From Diphasiastrum complanatum (Eukaryota > Streptophyta > Lycopodiopsida > Lycopodiales > Lycopodiaceae), in NCBI GenBank assembly GCA_029204225.1, contig CM055107.1, forward strand, positions 49,879,489-49,943,488: DNA of 64,000 bases. The letters are read 5' to 3'. The position numbers and the translations under genes are program-made. Shown one piece after another: positions 1-10,706 of the stretch. The notes beneath the pieces are model-generated. The model had not been told where the DNA came from, searched no databases, and saw nothing but the letters and a program-made list of their open reading frames with translations. Positions within the stretch are counted from its first letter, which is position 1. Each line of letters starts with the position of its first letter.

Positions 1-29
1 CACTTTGCACACACTAAGAATGGATTACA

Positions 30-510
30 AACTCAAACCAACCTGAACACACTCTTGCTTAAGCTCTCAAACTTTCCAGCAAGTGACCAAATCAAGTTAT
101 GGTGTGAAGAGTTACTTGCATTCTTAGAAAATACCCAAAACTAGGATGCCAAAATTACCTAGTAATGAACAAACTTGATCAACATATGATCACCACACTA
201 AGATATTGATTCAACCTGTAAAACCACATGTAAACCACACTTCTAAAAGTTTATAAACTCCAGCAAGTGATAAATACAAGATTTAGAGGTGAATGAATGA
301 GCACACTTAGTGAATCACAAGACTAGCTTCACTATCTTGTCAAAATTTGGTGTTTAGATGTAGATCTAAGATCACTTCACATGAGAATGTTCCTCAACCT
401 GTTAAGAACCTGAAAACACACTTGCATAATGGTTAACACCTTCCAGCAAATGCTCCAATCAAATTACATAAGGAGAGTTACTTACATGCTCAACAAAGTA
501 CACCAAAAAT
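30..510. repeat. Three degenerate tandem copies, period about 183 bp
   Basis: Three diverged copies follow one another. Anchor CAACCTG occurs at 39, 212 and 395; anchor CCAGCAAGTG (or CCAGCAAATG) at 76, 260 and 443, so the spacing is 173-184 bp. The array lies between the primer-binding site at 991-1002 and the window edge, so it is probably untranslated leader of the minus-strand copia element whose LTR starts at 1003. Short repeats of a CATCCACTTAAGGAGA-like motif follow at about 655-710. No coding similarity was recognised. Confidence 0.6.
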
Positions 511-990
511 TATGCCAAAATTGATGACAATCTTTACAATATGCTCTTCACAATGGAGCTTACAATATGTTCACCCAAAAAAGGGGATCTTTCATCCAAA
601 TGGGAGCTTTGCTCAGCCTTTAGGAGAATTACAACTCACTCAAAAGAGCATTTGTCATCCACTTAAGGAGAAGTTTCATCCACTTAAGGAGAGTGTTCAT
701 CCAAGAATGGAGATTGTCAACAATAGGATTGAAAAGAACATTGTTAGTATTGAATATGCACAAGCCTCACAATCACAAATGATTAGGTGTTATGATCTGA
801 TCCAAAATAGTTTCTTTTCAGCCTCTGATCTTCAATAGACCTGAAATATGCTTTTGATCCACAAGTTCAACTCACAAAACAAAGGTTAGTAAGATTTGAT
901 CAACAAAGCAATGCAAAATCATGCTAGAACTTGATCAAACATCCAAATATCACCAAAAATGGAATACTTACTGTAAATAGAAGCCAACCA

Positions 991-1002
991 GCTCTGATAC
1001 CA
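991..1002 (-). other. Copia primer-binding site (initiator tRNA-Met)
   Basis: The plus strand reads GCTCTGATACCA; its complement TGGTATCAGAGC is the standard primer-binding site of plant Ty1/copia elements. It directly abuts the LTR that starts at 1003 and fixes the element as minus-strand, with its interior to the left and beyond the window edge. Confidence 0.85.
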
Positions 1003-1649
1003 TGTGAAAAATACAGATCCTAAGTGGATCTAAACTCCAAGATCATTGGCTTGAATGCTTGCACTCCAAACTACATAAGCTAGGAATTGGCAACACATTC
1101 TATGCTACCTAGAATGCAAAGAACTTGATCAAAAAGCATTTATCACAAATGGAAACTTCCATAAACATCAAGTGCGGCCCAAAATAGCATTATACAGTCC
1201 ATAATACATCAGCCTACCACTTTTGGAAAGCACCTAAGATCATACACACAAAGCTTGAACTCAATCACTACACAATGCCAACAATGGAAGGAGAACCCAA
1301 TAGAAAAATCTCTCATTAAGCAAATGAATACAATGGATCTGCTCCAACCTGTTTCTCCACGGCCTACCTGCTATATATAGCTGAGAGAGATGACTCTCTC
1401 TCCTCTCTCTAGACCCTCCTTACCTAAAATATGCCCTATATAGGTAAAATTGGCATATATGTCCAAAATACATGAAAATGGACTCATTTCGAAGGTCTTG
1501 AAGTTTGACACTTCTTCATACTGAAAAAATACACTTACTAAAAATATCTAGACCTGTTTCACACGTGTGAAAAGTCAGATCCTAAACTATGTGCCATTTT
1601 TAGCAATTTTGGCCTAAAACTAGACAAGGAAATGTTGACAATTTTCACA
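1003..1649 (-). mobile_element. Copia 5' LTR, 647 bp
   Basis: The LTR begins TGTGAAAA next to the primer-binding site and ends TTTTCACA at 1642-1649, a perfect 8-bp terminal inverted repeat. On the minus strand a TATA-like CTATATATAG (1371-1380) sits between the U3-like outer part and the R/U5 part. The partner LTR lies outside the window, so target-site duplication cannot be tested. No gag frame is visible on the interior side (1-990), so the element may be a non-autonomous derivative with a long leader. Confidence 0.75.
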
Positions 1650-3200
1650 AATAGTTAATCTATCTTGTAATCCCACCTGGTGGGACATAAGTATAGATCA
1701 GAAACCCATAGAATGTATGCTAACGCAAGTAAGCATCAGAAAAGTAGATGTATCTGCAAGAAGCAGAACACACATTGTAAGAAGAGCGTCAATGAGCGAG
1801 ACACTGCCGACTCACTCTGAAACAAATCAAATACATATTACATTTTGTACTTCTAGTTGTGATTGTGCTGCACCTAGACATTTAAGATTTCTAGATCATG
1901 GGTAATTAACTCGAGCAGTTGATTTACTCCTGTGAAAGTTAATTGTTAAAAAATGGACAGTGTGAAGAGAATTCACTGAAAACTGTTTGTTTTGTGTGTA
2001 TTGCTTGTAAGACGCATAATTTATGAGTCATTTGGATTCATCAGGGAATTGTGTGCATAGGATAGACGAAATTCTTGGGTCAGTATTTCTCTGTTGAGAA
2101 ATAGACTTGATTCATTAGTGATAGTATCCCTGTGAGCTCAATTGGATACCAGATCCTAATGGTTCCAAGAATGGTAAATTGAATTTTTGAAATTCAGCTG
2201 AACTCTGTAATCTCTAGATGTAGTTCTAGGGGGTTGTATAACGTTTATGTTTTTAAGGACAAATGCTATAATGGTCTTAATTACTTGGTTGAGTGTAGAA
2301 TTTGGAACTCATAATCTATTTAAGAATCGGTTTGGAAGAATATTCTTGGAATCCAATAATTTTCCTTGTGGAAAAGATTTCAAAATGATTCTTATAATTC
2401 TAAGTTGTATGTTGTGCATTTACTCCAGTATTTTTTAATGATTAAGTATGGTTTTGGAACCCTTTAAATTATGATTGACGAATCATAAGGTTCTAAATAT
2501 TTATGATTGACAGATCATAGATTGATACTTAAATGTCATTAAAAGAATATAGAAATGTGAGGATTCTTAAGATAGTCAGTAATTCTTGATCAATTGGGAG
2601 AGTCAAAAATTTAGATTTGTTAGTTAAACTATAAATTTCTTTACTCTAGCACATACTTAAAATTGTGTACATCTCATAGGCATTTTCATTAAGTGATTGT
2701 TTACTTATGAGGAATTTGCTTACCTTACAGATTGTAGTCTATAAGTGCTTATGTGCAAAGTTCAGTTGATATTTCCAGATTTATAGGAGACAGATAACTC
2801 TATTAAGATACATATAGATGTTGATTTCTTGCATATGATGCTAGGAATGGGGCTATTAACTCATTAGTTTCACTGTAGTACTCTGGTTTGAGTTATAATT
2901 GTCTGAGACTTGATGGGTCTCCTAGAGATTTTAGAGGATTGAATTGTAGTATTTTAAGAATATTGGTACTAAGAAGCATTTTTATTTGCAAGAAATTGTG
3001 GGCATATTTTAGACTATGATTAAAATGGAGTTTCTTTAGCTTTTGGATTTGATCTCTGAAATAAAGAAGTTGATTCACCCAGTGGTTCATGTAATTAGGA
3101 TTATATGAAGGTGATGAACTTTTGTTTTGGAGTAGATCAACCCTTTATAGCTTAGTGTATCTTTTGGAATTTGAGTTAATATTCATGAGTAGGGGCAAGC
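1650..3200. other. No gene recognised
   Basis: AT-rich sequence with only short frames. Parts towards the right end may be decayed gypsy pol, since a chromodomain-like tail follows at 3205, but nothing could be aligned with confidence. Confidence 0.5.
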
Positions 3201-3204
3201 AATT

Positions 3205-3347
3205 GAAAAATTGCTACATCTCTGAGTACTTATTCAGATGGAAAGATCAGACTAAGAATGATGATCCATGAGAAAGGTTGAAAGCTTAAGGAATAGTTTC
3301 ATGTTTTCTTTTTGTCTGAGGACAGAACCTGTTCAAGGGAGGAAGAA
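3205..3347 (+). pseudogene. Gypsy pol C-terminal relic (chromodomain-like) and polypurine tract
   Basis: Translation across frames gives EYLFRWKDQTKNDD followed by a shifted E-K/R-x-E-S-L-like stretch, then the acidic end D-R-T-C-S-R preceding GGGAGGAAGAA. The E-Y-L-x-[KR]-W-K...D-x-T-W-E layout is that of the chromodomain ending many plant Ty3/gypsy (chromovirus) integrases. The frame has a stop and at least one shift, and the diagnostic Trp is lost. AAGGGAGGAAGAA (3335-3347) would be the polypurine tract before a 3' LTR. Confidence 0.45.
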
Positions 3348-3730
3348 TGTTATGGCCATATTCAGCTAAGGACATGGAATAGTCCTAATATGGTAAATTG
3401 GCCCTCCAGTGTTCGAGTTTATTGGTAATGCCGAGATTTTATTCCACGTCAAGGCCTGTTGGTGACTAATGACCATTATATATAGTTGACCTGCATGGGT
3501 TCATGCACATGATCCTACTCTTTATATATTGAAGTTGTGATTATTCCGTCAATGACTTTGGTCTAGATTACTTGTTGAGCTCTTCTCCTCTTGCTATCAC
3601 ATGACATGTCTTGGGGGCTAGATCCAGGAGAAAACTCCAGGAGGGATCTAGGTTTGGTTGGGTGGTTTTGCTCCATAGTCTCTCTTGTGTTTTCCTATCC
3701 TCACTGTTAGGGGTTTTCCCTAGTGGTCTT
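3348..3730 (+). repeat. Possible truncated gypsy 3' LTR
   Basis: Sequence starting TGTTATGGCC directly follows the purine tract and contains TATATATAG-like motifs around 3477. No matching second copy or CA terminus was found. It runs without a clear border into an unrelated RT fragment at about 3735, so the right end is unknown. Confidence 0.3.
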
Positions 3731-3734
3731 TTCA

Positions 3735-4266
3735 CATACACAGATATCATTTTAGACCAAGTAGTAGGTCATGAACGTTATAGTTTTTGAGATGGTTTTT
3801 TAGGATACAACCAAATCTTTATTAAAGAAGAAGATAGATCTAAAACCACATTTACCACTGATTGGGGGACTTATGCTTATACGCGTATGCCCTTTGGTTT
3901 GTGCAATGCACCTGCGACATTTCAGCTCATGATGGCTAACATTTTCCAAATTTTTTTGAGAAAGTTTTTAGAAATTTTTGTGGATGATTTTTGTGTTTAT
4001 TTGTCCACTAAGGATCATCTAGAGGCACTAGAGAAGACTTTAAGGAGATGTCAAGAGACATCATTTAAATTACACCCTTCCAAATGCTATTTTGGAATGA
4101 GAGAAGGTATCTTATTAGGACAAAAAATTTCAAAGAATGGCATACAAGCCGACATTGAAAAAGTTAGGATGATCTTAGAGTTGTTAGAACCAAGTAATAT
4201 AAGAAAACTTAGAGGATTTTGAGCTCATGCAGGATACTATAGAAGAATAATTGAAGACTATGTTAT
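3735..4266 (+). pseudogene. Ty3/gypsy reverse transcriptase fragment
   Basis: The frame reads LDQVVGHERYSF, stop, DGFLGYNQIFIKEEDR, then DWGTYAYTRMPFGLCNAPATF and the catalytic region IFVDDF, followed by the connecting part SKCYFGMREGILLGQKISK and a final AHAGYYRRIIEDY. These are RT motifs 3-7 of Ty3/gypsy elements, with the FVDD box intact. A stop lies before DGF and another before AHAG. The fragment ends abruptly at about 4268 where copia LTR sequence begins, so the copia element probably inserted into or recombined with it; no continuation was found beyond the copia element. Confidence 0.8.
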
Positions 4267-4269
4267 ATA

Positions 4270-4813
4270 GCGGACGAAACTGTGTGTTCTACAAAGCTAA
4301 TTCAATCTATAAAAGGAATGAACCTATTATTGACAAATAAAGAATCAATGCGCAAGGCATCTACTTCGTTTGTCTCCGATAAGCTTCTGATGCTATATTT
4401 ACACACACTTGTTCTTGATTTCTCTCAATCACATTGAAAACGCAAATGGTATTCAATATATATATATATACACAATGTTACAGGTGTGTAGATGAAGAAA
4501 GTACAAAGTGGATGTGTTGTTTGTAGGAGATTGTGGGTGGCTGTTGTCGTTGTCAAGTTTGTTAGCATAGTTGCATGGGGTGAGCATGAAAATGGTCATC
4601 ATGTCAACTTTTGTTGAGATGAACGTTGGTGAAGATTTTACCTTTTCTTCGCCTGTGAGAATTTGCTTGTATTTATGCAGACAGTCGCGTTTTATTCGTC
4701 TGTCTTATTTTACATGTAAATATGCAGATTGTGCGACAACGTGAGTAAAAATACAGCATGAATGGAAATAGATTAAAATGGGATTTAGGAGAGTAGATGA
4801 GATAAATCCAACA
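4270..4813 (-). mobile_element. Copia 3' LTR (left LTR of the 4.3-7.5 kb element)
   Basis: On the minus strand it begins TGTTGGATTTATC immediately after a G-rich polypurine tract. A related plus-oriented piece starts with the same TGTTGGATTTATC at 13827, which supports the border. Part of it (AGCGGACGAAAC at about 4269) resembles 47023 onward. The outer (left) border is inferred from the end of the gypsy RT and is uncertain; the expected CTTCCAACA-like end seen at the 5' LTR is absent, so this LTR is probably truncated. Confidence 0.65.
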
Positions 4814-4823
4814 GCCCCCCCTT
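4814..4823 (-). other. Copia polypurine tract
   Basis: The minus strand reads AAGGGGGGGC directly before the TGTTGG start of the 3' LTR. The pol frame reads through it as ...SRLRGGC, as is common where copia pol overlaps the tract. Confidence 0.75.
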
Positions 4824-5290
4824 AATCTGGATCCGTGAATGCCTTTCAGACTAAGCAATGCACAAAATTTGTTGTGTGCATTAACACGTAATGCTTTTGT
4901 GAATATATCTACAACCATGTCCTGCGTTCTGTAGTACGTTAAGCTCACCTCCTTGTTGAGAACCTTGCCCCTGATGTAGTGATATTTGATTTCAATGTGC
5001 TTACTCCTAGAGTGAAATTTAGGGTTGGTTGACAAGACAATAGCACTTTGATTATCACAGAATAAAATTGTAGGGCTATACTAACACAGATTAATGTTTG
5101 ACAATAAATTTCTCAACCAAAACGCTTCCTTAATAGATTGAGAAACAGCAATGTATTCTGCTTTTGTAGAAGAAAGTGCGATAGAGGTTTGCTTACGACT
5201 GTTCCATGAGATAGGACCGTCGTTAAAGAAGAATGTAGATCCAGATGTGGACTTACGATTGTCTACATCTCTTCCCCAGCTAGCAAACAT
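4824..5290 (-). pseudogene. Copia RNase H remnant joined to integrase
   Basis: Two frames carry the RNase H end of copia pol: GRDVDNRKSTSGSTFFF, then LSSTKAEYIA and SIKEAFWLRNLL, then HSRSKHIEIKYHYIR and DIFTKAL near the end of pol. The catalytic Glu region (KAEY) is kept. A short frame break lies near 5040-5080. The start abuts integrase AERKNRTLVESA at 5291-5340, so the whole RT domain is missing. Confidence 0.8.
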
Positions 5291-5700
5291 TTGGCTGATT
5301 CAACCAGGGTACGGTTCTTCCTCTCGGCTAAGCCATTAGACTGAGGACTATAAGGAGTGATGAATTGCTGCTCAATGTCTTGGCTTTGGCAGTACTCCTT
5401 AAACTCGATAGACATATATTCTCCACCATTGTCTAACCTTAGAGCCTTGATCGTCCATCTAGTCTCCTTTTCTGCACGCTCTCTGAAGATTTGTAGTTGA
5501 AGGCTTCTGATTTCTTCTTTATAAAGTACACCACAGTCCTTCTGGAAAATTCATCAATAAAAGCTATAAAATTCTTTGCATCCTTCAGCGAAGGATTTTT
5601 GATCGGGCCACAAATGTCTGAATGTACAATGTCTAGCAATCCTCTAGCAATATGTTAATGGCTTGATTTAAATGGTTTCCTAGTCTGTTTACCAACTAGA
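5291..5700 (-). pseudogene. Copia integrase core remnant
   Basis: Frames on the minus strand carry LDIVHSDICGPI (first catalytic Asp, D of HSD) and FIDEFSRR (second Asp), and then AERKNRTLVESA holding the catalytic Glu. The N-terminal zinc-binding part and the C-terminal half are not intact. Frameshifts occur around 5440 and 5640. Confidence 0.75.
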
Positions 5701-5898
5701 CAGTCTTGAAAGACAGGTAACTCGACTTTATCTCGAGAATAGTCGAGATCAAGAACAATAGATTGTCTAGGCATTTGTCGTACAACAGCATGATTCAAAT
5801 GACCAAGTCTATAATGCCAAAGTAAACTTTTATTTGCATGAATAGAAGTACTGAGCGCCTGACTAGAGACAAAAAAAGCAATGACTTAATTTATACAA

Positions 5899-6432
5899 CT
5901 ATCCATGCCTCTTTCCAAGTGCTAGGATCTTCCCTGTCCTATCAACTACTTTGCACTGATCACATTTGAATTCTACTCTATGTCCTAGATCTGTGATTCT
6001 ACTTACAAAGAGCAGATTTGTAGATAAATTTGGTACATATAGGACTTTAGAAAGTAGCTTAGACTGATCATTTGCAAAGCTTAATCTCACACTACCTTCA
6101 CCCACAATAGCTTGTGTGCCATTGTTGCCAAGGTGAACATATTTCTGGGTACTGTAAGGTGTATAGGACTCGAAATAGCCAATGAGGCTGGTCATCTGTT
6201 GAGTGGCTCCGGAATCCAGGAACCAAGAACTATCGCCGGATGCTCCTTGATGGCTGGTCATGAAGGCATCATGATATGTTTCTTGAATAGGTTGTGGAGC
6301 TTCTACAGCTGCATTTGTCACTTGATTCAACTGCCCCTTGTTGTTGTTCTTTTCTTGTAGTATCCGACAATCTTGAATTTTGTGGTTGTTTTGCTTGCGG
6401 TATCTGCAAAATAGCTTCTTCTTCGTCTGCAA
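5899..6432 (-). pseudogene. Copia gag end, zinc knuckle and protease
   Basis: A 177-codon open stretch. Near residues 9-22 it holds CRYRKQNNHKIQDC, a gag zinc knuckle (C-x2-C-x4-H-x4-C) whose second Cys is replaced by Arg, which should weaken metal binding. At about residues 70-80 is WFLDSGATQQM, the aspartic protease motif D-S-G-A. The following VHLGNNGTQAIVGEGSVRL and VLYVPNLSTNLLFVSRI are standard for copia proteases. It lies between gag (right) and integrase (left) in the usual gag-PR-IN order. Confidence 0.85.
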
Positions 6433-7085
6433 ATTTGACTATTCTTTGTGTTGTGCTGGTTTCTGGTCTAGCTTTGATTGCTTCGGGCCTTTCTTCTTCT
6501 TCTGCTTAGTCATGCAGTTGAGAAACTTGAGGCTTCGTTCCTCCGCGTGTTTTCTTGCAACAACATAGTAATGACTCTCGATAGAGTCAGTTCTGGATGA
6601 GTCATGATGATCACCACCTAGCTGTCGTATGATCTTGGCAAGCTTGTAAGCAGTTGCATCATTGCGTCTTGATTGTCTATGATAGATCCGACAGCGACCA
6701 TTTGCCTTAGTAGGTTCTTGAATTGATTGATGTGATTCATCTTGAGGGAGTAAAATTTCTTCATGAGATGTAGCTTGGAAGCTATATCTCGCACTTCGTA
6801 TAGTGTGCTCAAGATGTCCTAGACTTCTTTCGATGTCTAAACCTTGGATACATGGCCAATCTGGATATCCGTGATGTTGAGGATGATCGGCGCGAAAGCC
6901 TTTCCATCCTCCAGCTTCCATCTGATGATTGCTATGTCGTCTGCTTTGGGTTTCTCTTTTGCACCTGTAACAACATCATACAATTCTTTACCCATTAGTA
7001 CAGTTTTCATCTTAAATTTCCACAGATGGTAATTGGCTCCATCAAGCTTGTCCATCATGAGACCGACTTTCCCTTGGGAATCCAT
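6433..7085 (-). pseudogene. Copia gag (capsid) pseudogene
   Basis: The start MDSQGKVGLMMDKLDGANY, with L-W-K-F-K-M just after, is a typical copia gag N-terminus. It continues in shifted frames as LYEVRDIASKLHLMKKFYSL and LLTSLPRSYDS (the conserved L-x-x-L-P-x-x-[YW] end of the capsid domain). At least two frameshifts break it. The ATG lies about 138 bp downstream of the primer-binding site, a normal leader length. Confidence 0.8.
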
Positions 7086-7222
7086 GTGGAAGAATTAGTT
7101 TAAGTGATAGGAAAAACTATCAATGACTTAAGTATGAAAATTTGGTATAGATTATAAAACAAAAAGACAATTACTCTATTGGCTAGTAGAGTACTGTAGA
7201 AGATTATCAGGCTACAAAAATA

Positions 7223-7234
7223 GCTCTGATACCA
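7223..7234 (-). other. Copia primer-binding site (initiator tRNA-Met)
   Basis: GCTCTGATACCA on the plus strand, complement TGGTATCAGAGC, directly next to TGTTGGAAGAAGG of the 5' LTR. It defines the minus-strand copia element 4270-7500. Confidence 0.9.
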
Positions 7235-7500
7235 TGTTGGAAGAAGGAGGGTGTGTGAGTGTGAGAGACAAAAATAAACAGCTCAAAAAGAAAGCAAACA
7301 TGAAAAAGAAGTGAACTCGAAACTTGAACGAGAAACAAACTCGAACGGAATGTGTTCGTGTGCAGCGGAATGAGCTATATTACTTCTTCCCTAAGCATGA
7401 CTACGCCTATTAGAAATGAAGAGAATGCTAGTGATAGAAATCACGGTCGTTCTGATTACGTAGCCAAACATTAATAAAACACTGAACGAATAATTTGTTG
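7235..7500 (-). mobile_element. Copia 5' LTR, outer border unresolved
   Basis: LTR sequence starts TGTTGGAAG beside the primer-binding site. It does not align visibly with the left LTR, probably because each copy keeps a different part. The right border could not be set; 7500 is a guess based on loss of recognisable features. Confidence 0.5.
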
Positions 7501-8232
7501 CAAACAACGAGACAAATTATTTGTCGATGCAATTGTACATGTACAACACCGCATTTAGATCCATATCCTAATCACTTTTAAGTTAACCTATAGTTCTATC
7601 AGAATAGATCTATTAACTTTGCAAGTAATTGTTAAACACATTACTTGATCATATGTTTATGCTCATCAACTAGGTTAAGTGCACCAAATAACCTTAGTAA
7701 CCAAGAATACATAGTAGATCCAAACAAGATTAATCGTGCACATATGAGAATAATCTCACTATGACCCAATACATAAACACATATGTCTGGCAGATTCCTC
7801 CTAAATATGCATATGTTACTCACATATATCACTGAGAATCTTGTAACTCAGCTACTAAAAACCTCTATTTCTCAAGAGTAAATAACATATATGGGAAATC
7901 TCTGAAGTGAATAATTCCACATCACAAGCTTCCAACCATCATACTTTTACCCACAAAGTTTCTTCAACCAGTCAACCTACTTCAGATCTTAGTGTACAAA
8001 CCAAGATTAGGTTAACTTATACAAACATCTTTGGACACAAGGTGAGAGATTGATCTAGATTATCTTGTTTTGTGGAATATTTGAGATCTATCTCAAATAC
8101 AGTTGCAAGTTTTTCACATAGAATTGGTAGCACACCCTTGAAAATTCCTATAGTGAAAGAGAGTAGCAACATCTAGTTTGTTTGGAACAAGCTCAAACAT
8201 ATAATTGTCCAATAACAAGAAGTCTTCACAAT
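7501..8232. other. No gene; right part is probably copia leader
   Basis: AT-rich, no coding signal. The last stretch before 8233 (CAATAACAAGAAGTC near 8210-8226) matches the sequence upstream of the gag ATG in the related copy (minus strand, about 24510-24533), so at least that part is leader of the copia family found in both places. Confidence 0.5.
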
Positions 8233-8842
8233 ATGGCACCTATAGGAGGATATCTCTTAGAACCAAGTGAAAGACTAAGTACTCCAATTATTCAATATGG
8301 AAGGTTAGGATGGAGTCTGTTCTTATACTCCAAGATGTTATGGACATAGTACTTGGTATTGAGGAGGAGCCTCAAGCACAACATGAAATACCAAAGTATA
8401 GGAATAGAGCTAGAATGGCTCTACATTTCATTAAAATGAATGTCTCTAATGAGATTCTAAGATAAATAGGATCTTGCACCACTGCTAAAGAAGCTTGGGA
8501 TGCACTTAAGTCGATCTATGAAGCTAAGGACACTTCTAGAATACTCACTCTTAGAAATTTGATTTTTCAAAGTTTTCAAAGAAGTGAGGAGAGTGCATCA
8601 AATTATGTTCTAAGAGTAAAAGATCTTCATAGGGAGCTTGCTTGTGTTGGTGTCACAATCAATCAAGATGAGCTAGTACAAGTCATTCTTAATGGCTTAA
8701 AAGAAGACTATGATAATCTTGTTCAATCCTTTGCCATAAAGGAGGAGTTTCCCAATTTGGAGACTCTTCAAGAAATTCTTATCTCTGAAGAAGCAAGGAA
8801 AAGTTACAAACTTTCAAGGATGAACAAACTCGAGCATACCCA
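8233..8842 (+). pseudogene. Copia gag pseudogene
   Basis: Closely related to the minus-strand gag at 23640-24507. The frame starts MAPIGGYLLEPSERLST, loses one base near 8283, continues NYSIWKVRMESVLI, has an in-frame stop (AGA TAA) near 8462 where the sister copy reads R-G, and then runs open through VKDLHRELACVGVTINQDEL to SRMNKLE at about 8835. Family similarity stops there and the zinc knuckle is absent. No primer-binding site or LTR is visible upstream. Confidence 0.85.
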
Positions 8843-9161
8843 CACAATCAACGATGAAGAACCAAAGTTTTGTAGCTATCTCATGCCATTTTGGATCTAA
8901 ACAAATATTGCTTGTTATCTCTCTAACTCGTGTTGAAGCTAATGCTCATACATTGAAATCTTGTATTTTTATTCATTCTTTGATTCATTGCTATTATATT
9001 TTGTTGATTAGCATGCTAGATTGTGGATTAGCCATTTCTTCTGAACTAGATTTTGTTGATCAATCTAGAATCAGGTTATAGTGCCAATCACAAAGCTTAA
9101 TTAAGGTCAGTCACTCTTGTGGACATTCCCCACACGTAAATTTTGTCAGACAATGCTTCTT
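8843..9161. other. No gene recognised
   Basis: Sequence after the gag breakpoint has no similarity I can recognise on either strand and no LTR-like terminus. Confidence 0.5.
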
Positions 9162-10109
9162 TTATATCATTTTGGTTTTTATCCTCTGTTGGCGTGTGTT
9201 GGGAAGCTTTGCCTTTGAGGTGTCATGTGAAGATCCTTCAGTAGCTGGATCTTGTTGTGAGCTTGATGGTGTTGGCTGCTTCTTGACAGTCAATTTCATG
9301 ATGCTCATGTTAGGCTTCTTAGGTGGTGGCCCGTGTGGGGATAATGTTCTTTTTCTTGAACCCGAATGCTTGGACTTTTTTGAAGGAACTGGTATGTCCC
9401 AAGCTTTATCAGCCACCTGCAACAGTTCCCGGAGCTTGGGTCCATTGTTCACTTGCTACAGTGTGAGGTCGGTCATCAGGGATCCCAACAAGGTGGAGGG
9501 TTGCTTGTGCTTTATGCATTCATGAAGGCAATTCGAAGAAAACTGGGCCCAATCATAAAGATTCTGGCTGTGTAGTCATGAATCTGCCATTATGTGGAAT
9601 AGGGACATTGGTATCCGGAGGATCTTGGTTCTGTAATGCTACGTGTACTTTGTTAAGTAAGCACAAGCAGCAACTAGAGCTTGATCATTGATAGCATCAA
9701 ACTTATAACCGTCCTCATTCTTCCATTTTGCAACATAGGGATCAATAAACTTGAAGTATGTTGTTGTCTCAATTTTCTACAATGTTCTCATGACAACATT
9801 CGCTCCTCAAGGGAAGCCAAAAGTATGGAAGTCTACTCCAGAGAGAGATATGTTGTACACATAGTTCATGTTTGGAGGTACAATGAACTGGCATGACCTG
9901 GTTGTGGGCTTGTAGGAAGCATAAGCCATATGGAGCAGATAGGGACTTTGGTGGCCAAACAGAGTAGGGATTTGGAGTTCTATCTGTGTCAGAAACTGAT
10001 GCGCTTGCTGGTACCATGTGGTCATCTCGGCAATGTCAAGGTTGCCCATGTTGTTATCTATCTTGTCGGCATTAGGGTCATCAAAGCCAGAGGAGTGATG
10101 TGAAGACAC
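9162..10109 (-). pseudogene. Unknown 315-codon frame downstream of gypsy pol, broken only by stops
   Basis: One frame runs from MSSHHSSGFDDPNADK through TWYQQAHQFLTQIELQI, KFIDPYVAKWKNEDGYKFDA and a basic tail KKSKHSGSRKRTLS to TRQQRIKTKM. It contains five in-frame stops but no frameshift: TGA after FGFP, TAG after MRTL, TAG after TKYT, TGA after MADS and TAG after DLTL. Each stop is one C-to-T change from CGA or CAG. The product is unknown. It follows the integrase end of the minus gypsy element (11094) by about 1 kb, so it sits where extra 3' frames (env-like or other) occur in some plant gypsy lineages. The Lys/Arg/Ser-rich C-terminus could bind nucleic acid, but that is a guess. Confidence 0.55.
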
Positions 10110-10429
10110 TTTTGGTCTGAAAATGTTCTCTAGAAAATGGGGCTTGGTTGAGATCTAGAAAAGTGTTCTGGTGTGACTCGGCTCAGTGGAGATGTCACTG
10201 GTGGTTTCGATGGGAGCTAGAAATCGCCAGAAATTGATCACCAGAAGTCTCGAAAAGTTTGCATGTTGCTGAGGTGCGAATGACTTCATGTTTTGGTTCT
10301 TTATAATCGTTTGGTGGTGTCTCGTCTCGGTCAAGATTTGACTAGAATTACTCGGTCGAGATCTTCAAAAACCTTGTTGAAGTGTCAAGACTCGGCCCGA
10401 TCGAGATCTTATGTAGCAGGCTTGAGGCG
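10110..10429. other. Spacer between unknown frame and minisatellite
   Basis: No coding signal. CTCGG..GAGAT-like words already occur here (for example near 10170 and 10380), suggesting older, more diverged units of the adjacent minisatellite. Confidence 0.4.
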
Positions 10430-10706
10430 TCAAGCAGAGGACTCGGTAGAGATGCCACGTAGAGGACTCGGTCGAGATGTCAACCAGAGGACTTAGCTGA
10501 GATGCCAACCAGAGGACTCAGTCGAGATGCCACCTAGAGGACTCGGTCAAGATGCCACCAAGAGGACTCGGTCCAGATGCCACCTAGAGGACTCGGTCGA
10601 TATGCCAACCAGAGGACTCGGTCGAGATGCCACCCAGGGGACTCGGTCGAGATGCCACCCAAAGGACTTAGTCGAGATGCCAATCAGAGGACTCGGTTGT
10701 GATATG
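10430..10706. repeat. 25-bp minisatellite, about 11 copies
   Basis: The unit is close to ACTCGGTCGAGATGCCACC plus CAGAGG. Unit starts fall every 25 bp at 10441, 10466, 10491, 10516, 10541, 10566, 10591, 10616, 10641, 10666 and 10691. Because 25 is not a multiple of 3, the frames crossing it are artefacts. It lies between the integrase end and the unknown 3' frame of the minus gypsy element. Confidence 0.9.

Noticed and set aside
512-838. Plus-strand frame of 108 codons with repeated H-P-L-K-E units
   Set aside because: It lies in a repetitive leader of a minus-strand element; the protein repeats simply mirror a short DNA repeat and nothing resembles a known family.
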